From: Chlorokybus atmophyticus
Taxonomy: Eukaryota > Streptophyta > Chlorokybophyceae > Chlorokybales > Chlorokybaceae
Length of the DNA stretch: 64,000 bases
NCBI GenBank assembly: GCA_009103225.1
Contig: RHPI01001168.1
Coordinates: forward strand, 604,424 to 668,423
Direction of reading: 5' to 3'
The stretch's first letter is position 1, and every line of letters starts with the position of its first letter. Below, piece after piece: positions 33,129 to 46,300 of this stretch. The notes beneath the pieces were generated by a model. It saw only the letters and a program-made list of their open reading frames with translations. It was not told the origin of the DNA and made no database searches. The translations under genes were made by a program, and so were the position numbers.

Positions 33129-36100
33129 TTAGGTTGAAGACTGTTTTCGTCGCTTAAGTGTGGGCATGCCGCGCAATCTGCCTAACACCAGTGGCCCTTC
33201 AAACTCTTCCACAGGGTCACCGCTTACCGGGGGGCCAGACCCCTCTGTGGAGGCTTGCAGGAGGGACGAACCCAGCACAGGAGCTGAAACTGCTTCACTC
33301 ATGGGAGTGAGTGCCAACGCGCCGTTGGAGTGCTGTTCAGGTAGCTGTGCTTGTGGTAAGAAAGGAGAAGGGCTCAATGGCGGTGCAGCAGGTGCTGCTG
33401 AAGGCACAACCGCTAATGTTGTATCAACGCCTTCCGTACGCTGTGCTGTCCAGGGGCTCTCATGCAACCCGCCACTGCCGGGCGACAACTGTGGGATCTG
33501 CGCTTGAGGTGATGTGGCCATGCGCGTATCGTGTCTGCCGCCGTTTGCTTTCGCCCACTTAGCAAATGGGTCCGCCGTGCGACGCTTCCTGGCTTGCTTC
33601 TGTACTGCTCGATCTTCCTCAGCCGTGACAAACCCGCCCCCACCAGCATTAATACCCCCTGTGGGTGTGGGTATTGTTGGCGACGCGGGCATAGGTGGTG
33701 AACCCGCAAGTGTTGGTGGAGCAATACGTGCAGTGTCGGCGAGTGCCAACTGTTGGGCGGGGGCTTTGCTGAGACTGTCGCGTCGCTGTGAGGGCAAGCT
33801 TGCCTGATCGGCCTCACCCTCCTTGTCACTACCGCTCTCCACATAGTGTACTTTGCGCGTTGTGCGTGTGGACTGCATCAGACAGACACGCGTGTCAGTC
33901 ACACGTGCACAAACTGCCAACTGGCTCGCATGACACACATACAAGTAGGCCCCAGGCTCCTTACCCTGCGGGCTGGCATGGGTTGGGGTGCGCTCGCAGG
34001 CCGACGCTCAGCTTCGCTATCAGTCAAGCCGCTCAGCAGGTGCGGACTGTCCTCTTTTGCAGCATTGGCACTGCGTGGCCGCCCTTTCGCAACAGTCTTA
34101 CGACCTTTGCCTTTGTGGGTGGCCACAGCATCTTTGACAAGAGGAAGATCTGCTGGTAAGGTGTCCTGTGTGGCAGGCAGAAGTGCTTTTGGTGCGGCTT
34201 TTGCTTTGCTGGGGCTGTGCATCAGAGGGTTCTCCTCGTGCTCCTGGAAAGAAGTGTAGAAGTGTTACATGGGTTGAGAATATTCAACAAGAAGGGGAAG
34301 GGCAGAGGAGATTGCAATGAACACACCGTCAACGAGAGGTTGGCGGCGTTGCGAGCATTGGTTGCATGAGCCAGCGCCTTCTGTATGCGCTTGCTGCATG
34401 CAAGCAGAGTTGAGGAGTAGTTAAGGAGTACCCACAGAGTTCTTACGCAACGGGTTGCAACTTGTGCATGAAGCGACTGATGCTGCGAGGTGCAAGGCAT
34501 GTGCTCTCTGCAACTAATCAAGCTCTCCGCTGTCATACCTGCGAACCTTTGCAAAGCGCTGTGTGAATCCGAAAAAATGCTCCATGCGCAGCTGAGTCTC
34601 TCTCGCATCATAAGCCTTCAGGACTGGTATCAGCACCTCATCTGCTTTGGCGTCCTGCCAGCCGAACTTGTTGCGACAGAGTTGGCGCAACACGTCCAAA
34701 TCTGGACGGCCCCATGAGAAAGACTCCTTGGAGTCGTCTACCTGCAGCCACACGTTTACACCTACTAGTGGCATGAAGACAAGCACCACACGAACCTTTG
34801 TGCAACACAGTATCAATTCAAAACTGCAGAACAAGATGAGACCTGTGGTGTGCGATATGCTTCCACGACATTGGGTGACGGAAACAAGGCAGGGAGCTCC
34901 CAGTTCTTGCGTGCCCCCTTGTGTTTGTGCTTAAAGATGCGCTGCAAACACGCAAGGTGCTGTACATCCGACAAGTTGCCTCCACCATTGTCTGGTCACG
35001 AGTACAAGCAAATAATCATGTTGCTGGCTGCGAAGAACATAAAGGCCAGAAAAGCAACAGCGGTACGATTACGCTTACAAGCTTACTAATACTTTCTTAC
35101 ATTTACATCAGTCAGTACTGACCATGTGTCTCTTCAGCCACTGCCGGTGGGTCCAATAATGTCATGTCTGGGGCTTTGACCCAATCTGCATACTTCCTTA
35201 GGCCTTCTATTCCAGGGAATGCGCTTATTGTCTCCATGGCATTTACGATACCAACACCGCTTACACCCTCCGTGTAGTCACTGCAAACAGGCTACCAATA
35301 TGCAAGCACATGCAACTGAATCATGAGCAACCGTGACTCGAGCTAGTACCTGCCAAGCAGAAGTGCAAGAAAGATCAACTTGTCTCGATCCATACCCAAC
35401 TCCCGCTCCACATCGCTCATCTGGTAGTGCTCCACATACTTCTTCTGGTCGAATATGTTTCGGTAGACAGCTCTTCCCCCGAAAAGGAAGACATCACAGT
35501 CGTCTGTCACAGTGCCTGCCGATTTCACACATCAGCCAAGCAGCATTGCAAGATCGGCAGTCTCAACCCGACTTTACTGTACCATCAACGAGCCCGAGAC
35601 TCTCCAAGGCAGCGCACTGCGCTTCCGCCTCCATTGGTGCAATGACATAAGGCAGCCCAAACATCTGGCGGCCAAAGGTGATTGCGATGTTAGCACTCTT
35701 TGCTGATGTGTTCCACGGACGCGACGCATTGAGTACACCAACCTGCAGTAGCTCCTGGCACTCTGCAAGCATTTCCACAGTAACAGACTCTGCAGCCTTC
35801 TCATCAGTGCGATGCTTGGCCTTCAAGCTGGTGGCCTCGGCTGCAAGCTGCTGCCGCAGCTCCTGGGTGTCAAGCGCCGTATCCCCCGCCAAGTTTTCGT
35901 TCAAGTTCTTCGCCATGTCTCCATTGCCAGTCGCTGCAATGTCGGACTCGCCCATGTCCTCCACGACCCCAGCAGGCATGTTTTGATTTTGGCTAATGGG
36001 CTTGGGTGTTGCATATTTGTCGGGCAGTTGGTAAAAAGGTTGTTCTAAAGTTGTGTTCTGATCATGAATAAGTTTGGCTTTGCCTTTCCTCCTGTAGTCG

Positions 36101-39100
36101 TCTTCAGCAGCAGCAATGGAGTGGGAAGGGTGCGTGTCGGGCAACCTTTGTGGCCTCTTTTCTGATATGGTGATGCCAGGTTTCCGTCCATCCGCATGCG
36201 GCGCATCAGCAAGGCTTAACTGTATTGCCTTCTGCAGCTCTTGCTCTTCGGAGTCTGCAGCAACGTCATGTGCAACCTAGCATCAACAAAAAGTACACAG
36301 GATCAGACCACATGGTGTTGCCATGATGTGGTACACCCATTAGGCTCGGTTGAGCTTTGTACCTGTTGACTATCTTCAAGACTGCGCCTGAGTGCCTCCT
36401 GCAGCTGCTGTTTCTCGGTCTGATCTACAACTGCTTGTGATTGCATGGCGATGCCTATGTTTGTTCCGGTCCTATCCTCAGCGTCTTCCAGGTGAACGTG
36501 TGCAAGCGCATGCTCAACAGCACGCTCTTCAACATCACCAGAGGTCTCAGCTGGTGCATCCTCCCAGTCAGGTTCTGTGGCCTTTGCCTGTTCTTGACAG
36601 GTCACATTCTTGATGACCTCCCGCAGCTCGTCAGCAGATGCATCCTTCCAGTCAATGTCCGAACCCGTGTTGGTTCCAACCTTTCCATCTTGATCTGCGA
36701 CTGCATCTTCCCAGTCAATGCCGTCATCATCTGCCTGTGGGCTCACAGCCTTGGCGGCGCTGCCTATGACTGCATGAGGAGCTTCATCGTCGCTGATGGT
36801 GATCTCTATGGCCTTCACTTCCGGCAGTCGCTGTCTACCGACTTCCTTGCTACTAGAATAATGGACATGCGTTGAGCGTGGCAAGGGTGGGGCTACGTTG
36901 TCTGGTGTCTCTACCCTCAAGGTGCTTTTATCACCAATACTGTTCAGTTGCAGGATGGGATCCGCAGCCTCATTGTCCACATCATCATCCTCACTGCTGG
37001 CGTGAGCGAGCAGGCCAGCCTCTTCTTGAAATAAGTCCATTGTTAGATCAGGAGCAGACACCTGAGTGTGTGCCATGTAAGTCGCGCTAGGTTGTCAGTT
37101 CCAGAGGGCCACTTACTACCCTCCTATCACTTCACGGTACTACATATCAGTACAAATCCCTGAACATCATACTTACTGGCATTGTAGGCACCTGCGCTAA
37201 CGTGCTTGTGCCTAGCCCAGCCAATGGCGACTTTGAGAAGAAGGGCGGTGGTGCCTTGCTGCTAACAGCAGTGAACAGGTTCCTAGCATGCCGCGGTGCC
37301 TGAGCGAGTGCCGACAGAGGCTTCTCATCTGCACCAGCACTTGGTGCATGTGAAGGGAGCGGCAGCGGAGCTTGGGCTCCTGCCGGCAAACTCTTTAAAT
37401 CGCTGCATTCCAGTCAAGTCAGTAAACATGAATGTCAGACACATCAACACACAAATGAGTGGCTTGGTCTGTTGAACAGTGGTGATGCCTAGGGGTAATA
37501 CGGCAAAGGCTGTGTGACATGAGAGCCAGTGCGAACCTATGATTTGCACCAAGTAAAAGAGATGTTGAAGCACCAAGTATGCTTACCCCTGGTAGTTGTC
37601 AGAGAAAAGGTACTCTCGGTTGATCTCTGATGCTATTCGTCCTGAAGCCATGCCAGGCAAGTTGGCAGCATTGCCACCTTTCTGCAACATGTAGCCACTT
37701 GAGAGGATTGTATGGACAGACCACACGACAACATCGTGTATGCTACTCACAGCTGCACCAATGGCATGTGAGCAGCGTCACCTGCAGCTCAGCCAAATGC
37801 CGGCGGAAGCGGGTGCTCTGCAAATAAGCCTTCATCTGAACTTGCGAGAAGGACTCCGGGGCCTGGAAGTGATTTCAATCACTGTTCAGGCTTGCAAAGT
37901 GCATCTGCACAGCGATGTGTTCAACCGGAAATGCGTGCACAGGTTCCTCAATTGCAAAGGAAGCAAGCACCTACGACATATTCAACGCAACGCAACGCGC
38001 AAAAACAATACGCACCTTGGCGACTTGGTGGTACTTCTCTCTATTTTCTGTGAAGCGCCTATCCCTCAACTACACCACAAGCAGTGTTAGGAAGCGAACA
38101 GCAGTCAACTGGTTCAACAACCTTATCAACATCACCAGCGCAAAGCAATTCCCCTTTACAACCGCTGAGTGCACATGCTTACTTGCACTAGGGCTTCCAA
38201 CTGCATGGATACTGGCAGGGCGGCGAGTACTGCTGGATCCAGATTCTCTGTGCTCCCTTCAAGCCAGGGCTGCGCATATTACAACAATCTCACGCTGCAG
38301 CTGACAGTCTCACTCCATTGACCACTAGAGTGACACACTGTTATGCGAAACTAACATCATATGCAAGAAGACGTTCAACCGCTGATTGGACATACCATAA
38401 ACATCTGCTGGTCTTCTTCATCCTCATCTTCTTCTTTCACTTCTATCTGACCAACAGCCTGGGCGTCCTGCTCCTGCGCCAGCGACCTGGCCAGCCTGCA
38501 ACCGGAGCCAGCTTTCAAACCACACACGCGTGAGCAGCAAAGACAATGCGCATAAGTAGCGCTCCCAGCAAGCAGGGAATGCACACATACAGCTCATCGG
38601 ACGCTGTGTGGTTAGAGCTTTGTGGCAGTGATAGCTGACTAGATGATGGCGCATTGTGGGGAACTCGTTGACTGCCGCTAGCTGGCTTTTTTACAGCCCT
38701 CTTCTTTGTAGGTGGAGGAGGCAGCCCAGCAGCTTCAGCAATGACGCGCTCATCAATGTGACGAGCCCTCAACTGATTGAGCAGCAGCTTCTCTGCAGTC
38801 TTGCGCATGCGGGACACAGCCTTGTCACGCTGGCGCCTGTTATGAACAAATCACAGCATGCAGCTTAGTTCAATCCACATAATAAATGACAGCCTATCGC
38901 TGAATGGCTGCTTACATATGCATGTAAAGAGGCAATATTGCAAAATGGCTTCTACAAGCAAGAGGATGAGTGAGCTTTACCTACGAGCAAGCACCGTACG
39001 TCTCTTGAGGGCGGGCGTCCCGCCATCAAAGACAAACACGGGCCGCACACGAAGGTAAAGCAGCTTGCAGATGCGGCGGAAGAAGCCCAGGAGGTGTGCA

Positions 39101-39812
39101 TTTTTGAGCATATCACCACGGTCATCTCGCATCGCCTTGATAAACTGCACCACCCATATGGAGGCATCTGCCGTGCATGCTGCGTCAGTGTTCATACTGA
39201 CACAGCTCGTAAACCCTGTAGCATGCACTGAGCATGCAGCGTACCAGCAACAGTCGAGAGCCAGCTCAAACTATACGGAGAATCAATGAACACTATGGAT
39301 GTCTTATTGCTGGTTTTGTAATGGCAATGACAGCTTCCGCAACGTGTGTATGAGTACAATGTAGCAATCAACTGTCACTGGCATGCTGAGAGGAGAGGCC
39401 AGCAGAACACGCAACACATGGGGGAGCAAGCATACGCACTGAATAAATACTAGGAGAGAGCTTCGACATATAAAAGTCAACAACGTCAGCAAGTCGTCAC
39501 AGCCGCACGTAGTGTGTGCATGCAAGTTTGCGTTCTTCTTCATCAGCGTGCAGAGCATGTGCATTACTCCAAAATCTGACGGTGAAGCTACGCCCACAGC
39601 ATCAAACCGGAATGTTGTAGTTCAATAACGTTCCGAGCTAATTCAAACGAAGGTGAGCTCAGACTTGGATTGATGGTAGCAACAGAGGCAGGTTACAGCA
39701 GAGACGAACAGCCAACTACAGTACCTACGGCCAAGCGTTTGTTGCCGAGAGCTTCGACTGAAACGCGTCTCCCGACCGGCTCGAGCAGACTCCACAACCC
39801 CTGCACACCCAT
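33129..39812 (-). CDS. ERCC5: DNA repair endonuclease XPG (ERCC5/Rad2/UVH3)
   Basis: This structure-specific nuclease makes the 3' incision in nucleotide excision repair. Exon 1 (39725-39812) encodes [16 protein letters not shown]. It splices to 38981-39167, giving [14 protein letters not shown] and [17 protein letters not shown] (XPG-N). Exon 3 (about 38590-38840) has [15 protein letters not shown]. Spacer exons carry [39 protein letters not shown] and [11 protein letters not shown], all conserved in XPG. The long acidic spacer (36300-37070) has three DWEDA-like repeats and two ubiquitin-interacting motifs ([14 protein letters not shown] near 36400; [12 protein letters not shown] near 36210). 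The I-domain follows: [35 protein letters not shown], and the helix-hairpin-helix part near 35160-35290. Then come [11 protein letters not shown] and [12 protein letters not shown]. The C-terminal tail (33129-33870) is long, Pro/Ser/Ala-rich and ends in KRRK, a probable nuclear signal. The active-site acidic residues seen are conserved. Confidence 0.95.
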
Positions 39813-40311
39813 TGCCGCCGACAACCCCTGCCCCGACGCCACCGCCGCTGCCGCGTCTGCCTTTGCCGCCCTTCAGTATCGCTGATCAGATACGCTGGTT
39901 CAAGATACGTGCGTATCCAAAGTGTTTGCGATATTTCAACCTGGATACACCTGCGCCGCCCGTTAGGGTTTTGAAAATTTTTTTCCGGCGCTTTGAACTG
40001 AATTCAAGCAAGGTTGAGTTGCGGTTAGTTGCTAACCGTCAACGGGCGGTTTTGGCGGTTTACCTGGGCAGATTGCACGGTCGAGATTGGTCCTCTTCGC
40101 GTTGTCGAAGCACCTGCGGCCGTCGATGGACTGCAGCCACGGTCTAATCTCTTAACCGGTAAAACCGGATTAGGGTCCGTGTCAACGCAGTGTGCATCGA
40201 GCTTGCAGCAGGCGTAGCTGGTGGGCGGCGGCGGCGTTGTGGACAGGGGCGGCGGCGGTGGTGGGAGGGGAAGTGGGGGGAGCTTTGAGGAGGTTCCCCC
40301 CGCTGCTGTAC
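39813..40311. other. Divergent promoter region between XPG and coiled-coil genes
   Basis: About 500 bases separate the two start codons. No TATA box is certain. A GGC/GTGG-rich stretch lies at 40218-40290, probably the 5' leader of the + gene. Confidence 0.5.
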
Positions 40312-43300
40312 ATGTCTTTTGCGTGCAAAGATGGCGTTCGGATCCAGTACACCCCGCTTTCAGGAGACCCGAGGCTCCACGCCAGGTGAGAAGTGGTGGA
40401 AAGCTAGCATGCCAGCCAATTAACAGCGGAGAGAGCTGAGTATTCAGCAGATTCAATTCAACAACTTGTTACAATGAACACTTTACTCCACCTTACCAGC
40501 AGCACTGTCTTTGCTTTGGGAGTGCAGGCTGTGGTAGTAGTCGTTCACCTGACACAACTACTGCGTGAATTTGCTTGATGTCTCTCTGTTAGGCTTTGGA
40601 CAGACGTTTACCTCGGTGTAAGCAACCTTTTCAAGCGAAGGGCATGTGTACAGACCAGTCACCTGGCATTGAGACAGGCCTTGATTTTTGTCGTCAAATG
40701 GGTCAGCCCAGTAGGCGCCATGCAACAATGCATTTGCCCAGTTTATTGTCCCGTCATCTCCTATTGTTTGCAAAGAAGAGCATATACATCTGCAAGTCAG
40801 GCGATACATGTACTGTTGTTGCTTAGTTGAGGTGTGTGAAATGAGCGTTGAGTCGAGCACTGCGCAAGTAATGACCGGCATACGTGTTGCTCAGGTCCTG
40901 GCGCGTACAGTGTTGATGACCACAGAGTCAACGACCAAATGAGCAGCTTCTTCCTAAGCAAGGAAGAGCGCTTCCGCCTTCAGCAGCAGCAAGCAGCTGC
41001 AGAAGCGTTGGGGCCTGCCATGGAACCAAGCTATTCTAAGCGACCCCCAATCAAAGGTACATAAAAGCCCCTCAGCACCAATAGTGGGAGCCTTATGCTT
41101 ACCACCTAGCAGTCATCTTTTGGACAAAGGCGCCACATAATAGAACAGCTCAAACGTTGTGTTGTAGACCTGCAAATGAGTCTTGGTTTGTGTGGCAGCA
41201 ACGCACTTTAGTGCCTGGTGGCCAGCTATGTTACTGGTCACTTGCACTCACCTGGCACAATGTCCTTGACCTTAGCTGGAGTGTATTGATCAATGACAAC
41301 AGTGTCTGCAGGCGTGCGTCCACGCTCAGGGCGCAGCCTACGCGAGTTGAGCCGCAACAGCAGTCTGAGCACGAGCTCCACGAGCTTGAACGGGCGCGAT
41401 GTGGAAGATGCAAGGGTACGTGTTGTCTGCACCACCCTCCATAATGCTCAACTCACAATCATTCTCGCACAAGCCCAACCTAGCAGCAGCAATCCTAACA
41501 CATGTGCTACCACAGCTCGTGCCGGCTAGTGAGCAAGAAACTGCTACAAACATGGCTGTGCCATCGTCGAGTAGGTATGCTTCCTAGGCAACGCACATGC
41601 TGCACCTTCCCAGCTGTCATAGCATCGGCACTACCTGGTTACAAGTGCAGGTTGCACAACCCCTTCTGATATGCCTGACTTCAGTGTTTTGTGTTCATCG
41701 TGCTTCAGACCCTTCAATGGTGCAGCCAACCAGGAAGTCCAAGCAGCTCCATCCGAGTTCAGCGCACAGTCGGACCGTCATGTCATTGATGCTTGGGCAG
41801 AGCGTGAACAGCGGTTGCTTGCCGAAGTCGAGTTGCTGCAGGCAAACATAGAAGCTGCGCATGGTGCTCGCTCCCGCTTGGAGGTCAGCATGATGTATAA
41901 AGCTGAACTTCAAGTCCGTGTTCTTCCTATGTGGCTTACGTATGCATGGAGTGTTGTTCACCTGTATCTCGAGTGTTGACTGAGGTCTGGCTCATGCAAT
42001 CTCATAGCCTACAACAAACTTCACCAGTGTTCTGCGAGCATTGTCAATCCATGCATTGCAACTTAGGTGACTGTGACATGTCTTTGACTTAGCCTGCTTG
42101 CACAGGGTGAACTTGAGCACCAGAGGCATGAGTACAGCGTGTTGCGGCAAGCTGCGCAGTCAACAGCTCATGCTTTGTCCCAATTGCATGAGGAGATTAA
42201 GACGAACGGTGAACGCACAGCGCATCTGCAGAAACACGCGGCTATGCAGGTGCAGCAGTGCACTGCTGCTAACAACATGCCACTGTAAAATCACAAACAA
42301 CAGTTGAGATACAACAATCCTGCGCAGGCTTTGGCTCTCAGTGAGGCAGCGACAGACATCAAAGCCAAAGCAGCGGAGTGCTCTCGGCTGATGGAGATGG
42401 CACAAGCCATGGAAGCAAAGCTGATGCGCGAGGTTGCTGCACGCGAGGATGCAGAAGCCAGATTGGCTTCAGCTTCGGAACAGATGCGTGCCAAGCATGA
42501 AGAGCTTGCCAACTTGCAGGTACCAATGCCGATGCAAACGCAGTAATCATCAATTGCGCGTGTTCTGTGCTTCATTGTGGGGTTGCAATGCATGCCTTAA
42601 TATCTGACTGCTGCTTCATCAGGAGTCAGCGATGTCTCAGGCAGCACGCGAGGTGCAAGTGAGGACACAAGAGTGTGCGCAGCTATCAGATGCAGTGCAA
42701 GCGACGGAAGCCAGGCTGCAACAAGAACTGAGTACGCGAAAGGACGCAGAAGCTCAGCTTGCAGTTGTTGATGCTCAAAACCGCAAAAGAGAACAGGAGA
42801 TCAGTGAGCTGCAGACCACAATGGCAGCTCAGGTATGTGACACTCGCAACTTTGGTGGTGCTGTTTGCAGGTTCAGCGTGACATGCACACTGATACTTGG
42901 CCATGTACAATGTGTCTACCAGGAAATACAGCTCGCCAAGGTGTTACAAGAGCTGAGCCAGCTGGTGCACGAGCGTGAAGCTCTTGCACAGGAACACTCT
43001 GAGTTGAAAGAAGTGCATGCTACGGGTCAGGCTGTACTAGAGGAACGCGACATGCAAATCAAAGGTTTGACGGCTGCCATTGATGAGAAGCAGAGATTGC
43101 ACGAGCACACTGCAGAGCTCACACGCGCGCATCAAGCAGCCATACAGGAGCTGCAGGTACAAGCTTTAACTGATATTGCGTTTGCCAACAAGGGCCACAC
43201 TTGCGGTTGACTGATCCCATGATTTGGTGCAGCATGAGATTACCGACAAAGCGATTTCTTTGACTCAGCATATACGGGACGCCAACAGCACCATCGCTGA

Positions 43301-46300
43301 GTTGAAGGCTGCCAATGCGCAGTTGAACTTGCAGGTGTTTGGGGTTGTGTGATGCATGCGGGTTTGTTGGTTCTGCAAAGGCTGAGGCTGTGTGGCTGTT
43401 CCAATGCATGCAGTCAACCCAACATTTTTGTGCCTCAGGTGACTGCAAAGGACACACGCACTGAAGAGCTCAGCAAGGAGTTGGCCGTTACGCGCAAAAA
43501 GCTCTCGATGGCCACAATTGAGTTGAGCCAGCGCATGGCCGAAACGCGCGGCACAGAGCAGGAGTTGCAAGCGGCCCTTGCTAGTTCTCGCAGTGATTAC
43601 TCGAGTGTCAGTCACAATTTGCATCTGATGGAGCAGGCATTGGCTATGTCCAATGCCAAGGTGGAGGTTCTGGAACAGCAGGCCATCGAGCACGACAAAG
43701 CCATGACACTGCTTCGCAGCGATGCTCATCACTATGAAGCATTGTTGATGGAGTCTCAAGCACAGAACAAGGCTTCACAAGCAAAGCTCAGCAACCTCCA
43801 CGATCAGGTACAACATACCTCCGCGTGTGCACATGCGTGTGGTCGTGGGCACTCTTTGTTCGTGCACGTAGCTACCCTTGCTGCATGCACTGTGGTTATG
43901 TAAATTATCGTTTACGCGTATGGTCATGGGCACCCTCCGTGCGTGCACATAGCTACCCTTGCTGCATGCGCTGTGACTATGTGCATTTGAAGTAGGGCAT
44001 TTGTGTTGCACCCATGTCGTTGATACTCCTTGCAAGCAGTGTGTCACACTCTAAAGTAGCAATTTGCGTACAGCTGGAGTCCACTCAAAGCATGGTTGCT
44101 GAGCTACGGCAGGCGTTGATGATGAGAGACAAGCAGACTGCGAAGCTCCAGCACCACAATCATGACCTTGAACTGCAGCTGGAGAAGATGAATACTGAGT
44201 TGACCAGCTGCCAGACGGACCTGAGCGACCTTCAGCTCGCGTACCTTGCTTTGCAGCGCCAGCAGGAAACCGCAATCCTCTCGCACTATGAGCAGCTGAA
44301 CCAGCAGAATCAGAACCATGTGGATGAGGTGGAGAAGTTCCGGGCTGAGGCGAGCATGTTGACGCATCGGCTCACATTGGAAGAGCAAGCGAATGCCACA
44401 TTGCTTGCAGAGTCCAAAGCCAAGCTTGGAGAGGTGCACTTTGGCAATTGCTGTTAGCACGACTGCATGCCAGCTGCATCGCTTACAACTGTCTTTGTTG
44501 CAGCTTGGTGAGCACATCATGGAGTTGCAAGACAGATGTCTTGAGCTTGAGAAAGCGGTATCAGTGAAGGAGGAGCAGCTGCAAGCACATGTTGCCAATG
44601 ATGAGGCTGTTCAGGCGCAACTGGAGCAGAGCAAACAAGACATGGCTGCAATCTCTGCAGAGCTGTCGCTAAGGGAGGAGCAGCTGCAAGCACACGTCGT
44701 CAATGATGAGGCTGTGCAGGCGCAACTAGAGCAGTGCAAACAAGACATGGCCACAATTTCCGCACAGCTGGCGCTGAAGGAGGAGCAGCTGCAAGCACAT
44801 GTCACCAACAATGAGGCTGCGCAGGCGCAACTGAAGCAGAACAGAAATGACATGGCAATAATTTCCGCACAGCTTCACCAGGCCGAAGCGACACATGCCA
44901 CAGCTTCTCGTGCTTGGGAGGTCAAGGAGTCTGAGGTATGATGATCAATGCGTTAAGTTGGCATGTGCAATGTTTTGTTCTTGCGCTTGTTTAGTGCTAA
45001 AATTCCATTTGTGCGCGCAGTTGGAATCAAAGTTTGAGCAGCAACAGCAGACCATACTTGAAGCTCAGACCGAGATAGCGGAGTGCACGGCCCGTCTCGC
45101 CGAGGTCGAATCGCAGCTGGCGGACAGCATGGAAGCCGCGTTTGCAATTCAGATGGAGGCAGCGCAGTATCAGGCAACCATATCAAGTCTTAAAGGCAAG
45201 TTGCAAGAGAGCAACCAAGACTTGACCGTGCTGCAACAGCAGCTTGCGCAGCGGAATGAGCAGATGTCAGACTACCAGTCTCGCCAGCAAGAGCTGATGC
45301 AAAGCTTGGAAAGCAAGGAGGCTCATGCAGCCGATCTTCAGCGACAACTGGCGGCCTCGTCCACGGCGATGCAAGTGTGCTACAAGGAGCTCAAGGCCAA
45401 GGATGCCAGAGTGGCGGAGCTCAACGCCGAATGCACCAGCTTTCAAGCAGAGCTCGGCGACATCCAGGCCGAGCACCTCGCCCTGCAGCGACAGATGGAA
45501 GCGACAGTGCTCAAGTATGACGCGCAGGTTCAGCAACTTAAGGCGCAGCATGCGGCTGAGGTGGAGAAGATCTCCGCTCAGATCAGGTCTATGCAAATCA
45601 AGCTCGAAGCTACAAAGTCTGAGGTATTCAGCAGCAGGAAGTATACACAGTGTAACGAGTGCAGATAGCTGCAGGGTATCCCCATTTGTGTCTAATTTGC
45701 TGATGTTGACTTAATCTGTGTGCAGTCCCAAGTAGCCAGACAGCAGGCAAGCAGCCTGCAGGACAAGCTGAACAACGTCGAGAAGGCGGCCGAGCTGCAT
45801 CAGAACCAGCTGAGCAAGGTTGAGAAGGCAGCGGAGCTGCACCAGAACCAGCTGCAGGCGTACAAGGCCGGCAACCACTTGCTGGAGACCCAGTTGCGCC
45901 AGAAGACGCAGGATCTGCAAGGGCTGCAGGCCCAATTGAAAGACTCAGAGGAGACACACGTGGCTGCCATCAACATGCTGGAGTCAAAAGTGGAAGCCAA
46001 AGATCTTGAGGTACTGTTGATACGAGTCCTTGTAATCTGATGTGGACGCATACCAATTTGAGATGGTAGTCTATAGCATACATGGCAGGACACATAGAGC
46101 AAGAGCTTCGCTCGTATGTTTGTCTGTGTGGTCAAGCGCAATGTGATGCAGATTAACAAGTTGCGGGAGGAGATGGCTGCACGTGTGGAGGCTGAGGCTA
46201 CTCAACAAGCACAGCAGCAAGTTGATGCACAGGTTTGCATCTACACACCAAGCATGTTTGTGATAATGAGTCGGTGCTTGTATTCTGAACTTGTGTCTGC

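Noticed and set aside
41238-41435. Minus-strand exon reading DTVVIDQYTPAKVKDIVPG
   Set aside because: It looks protein-like but overlaps a plus-strand exon of the coiled-coil gene and does not splice in frame to the candidate downstream minus exon.
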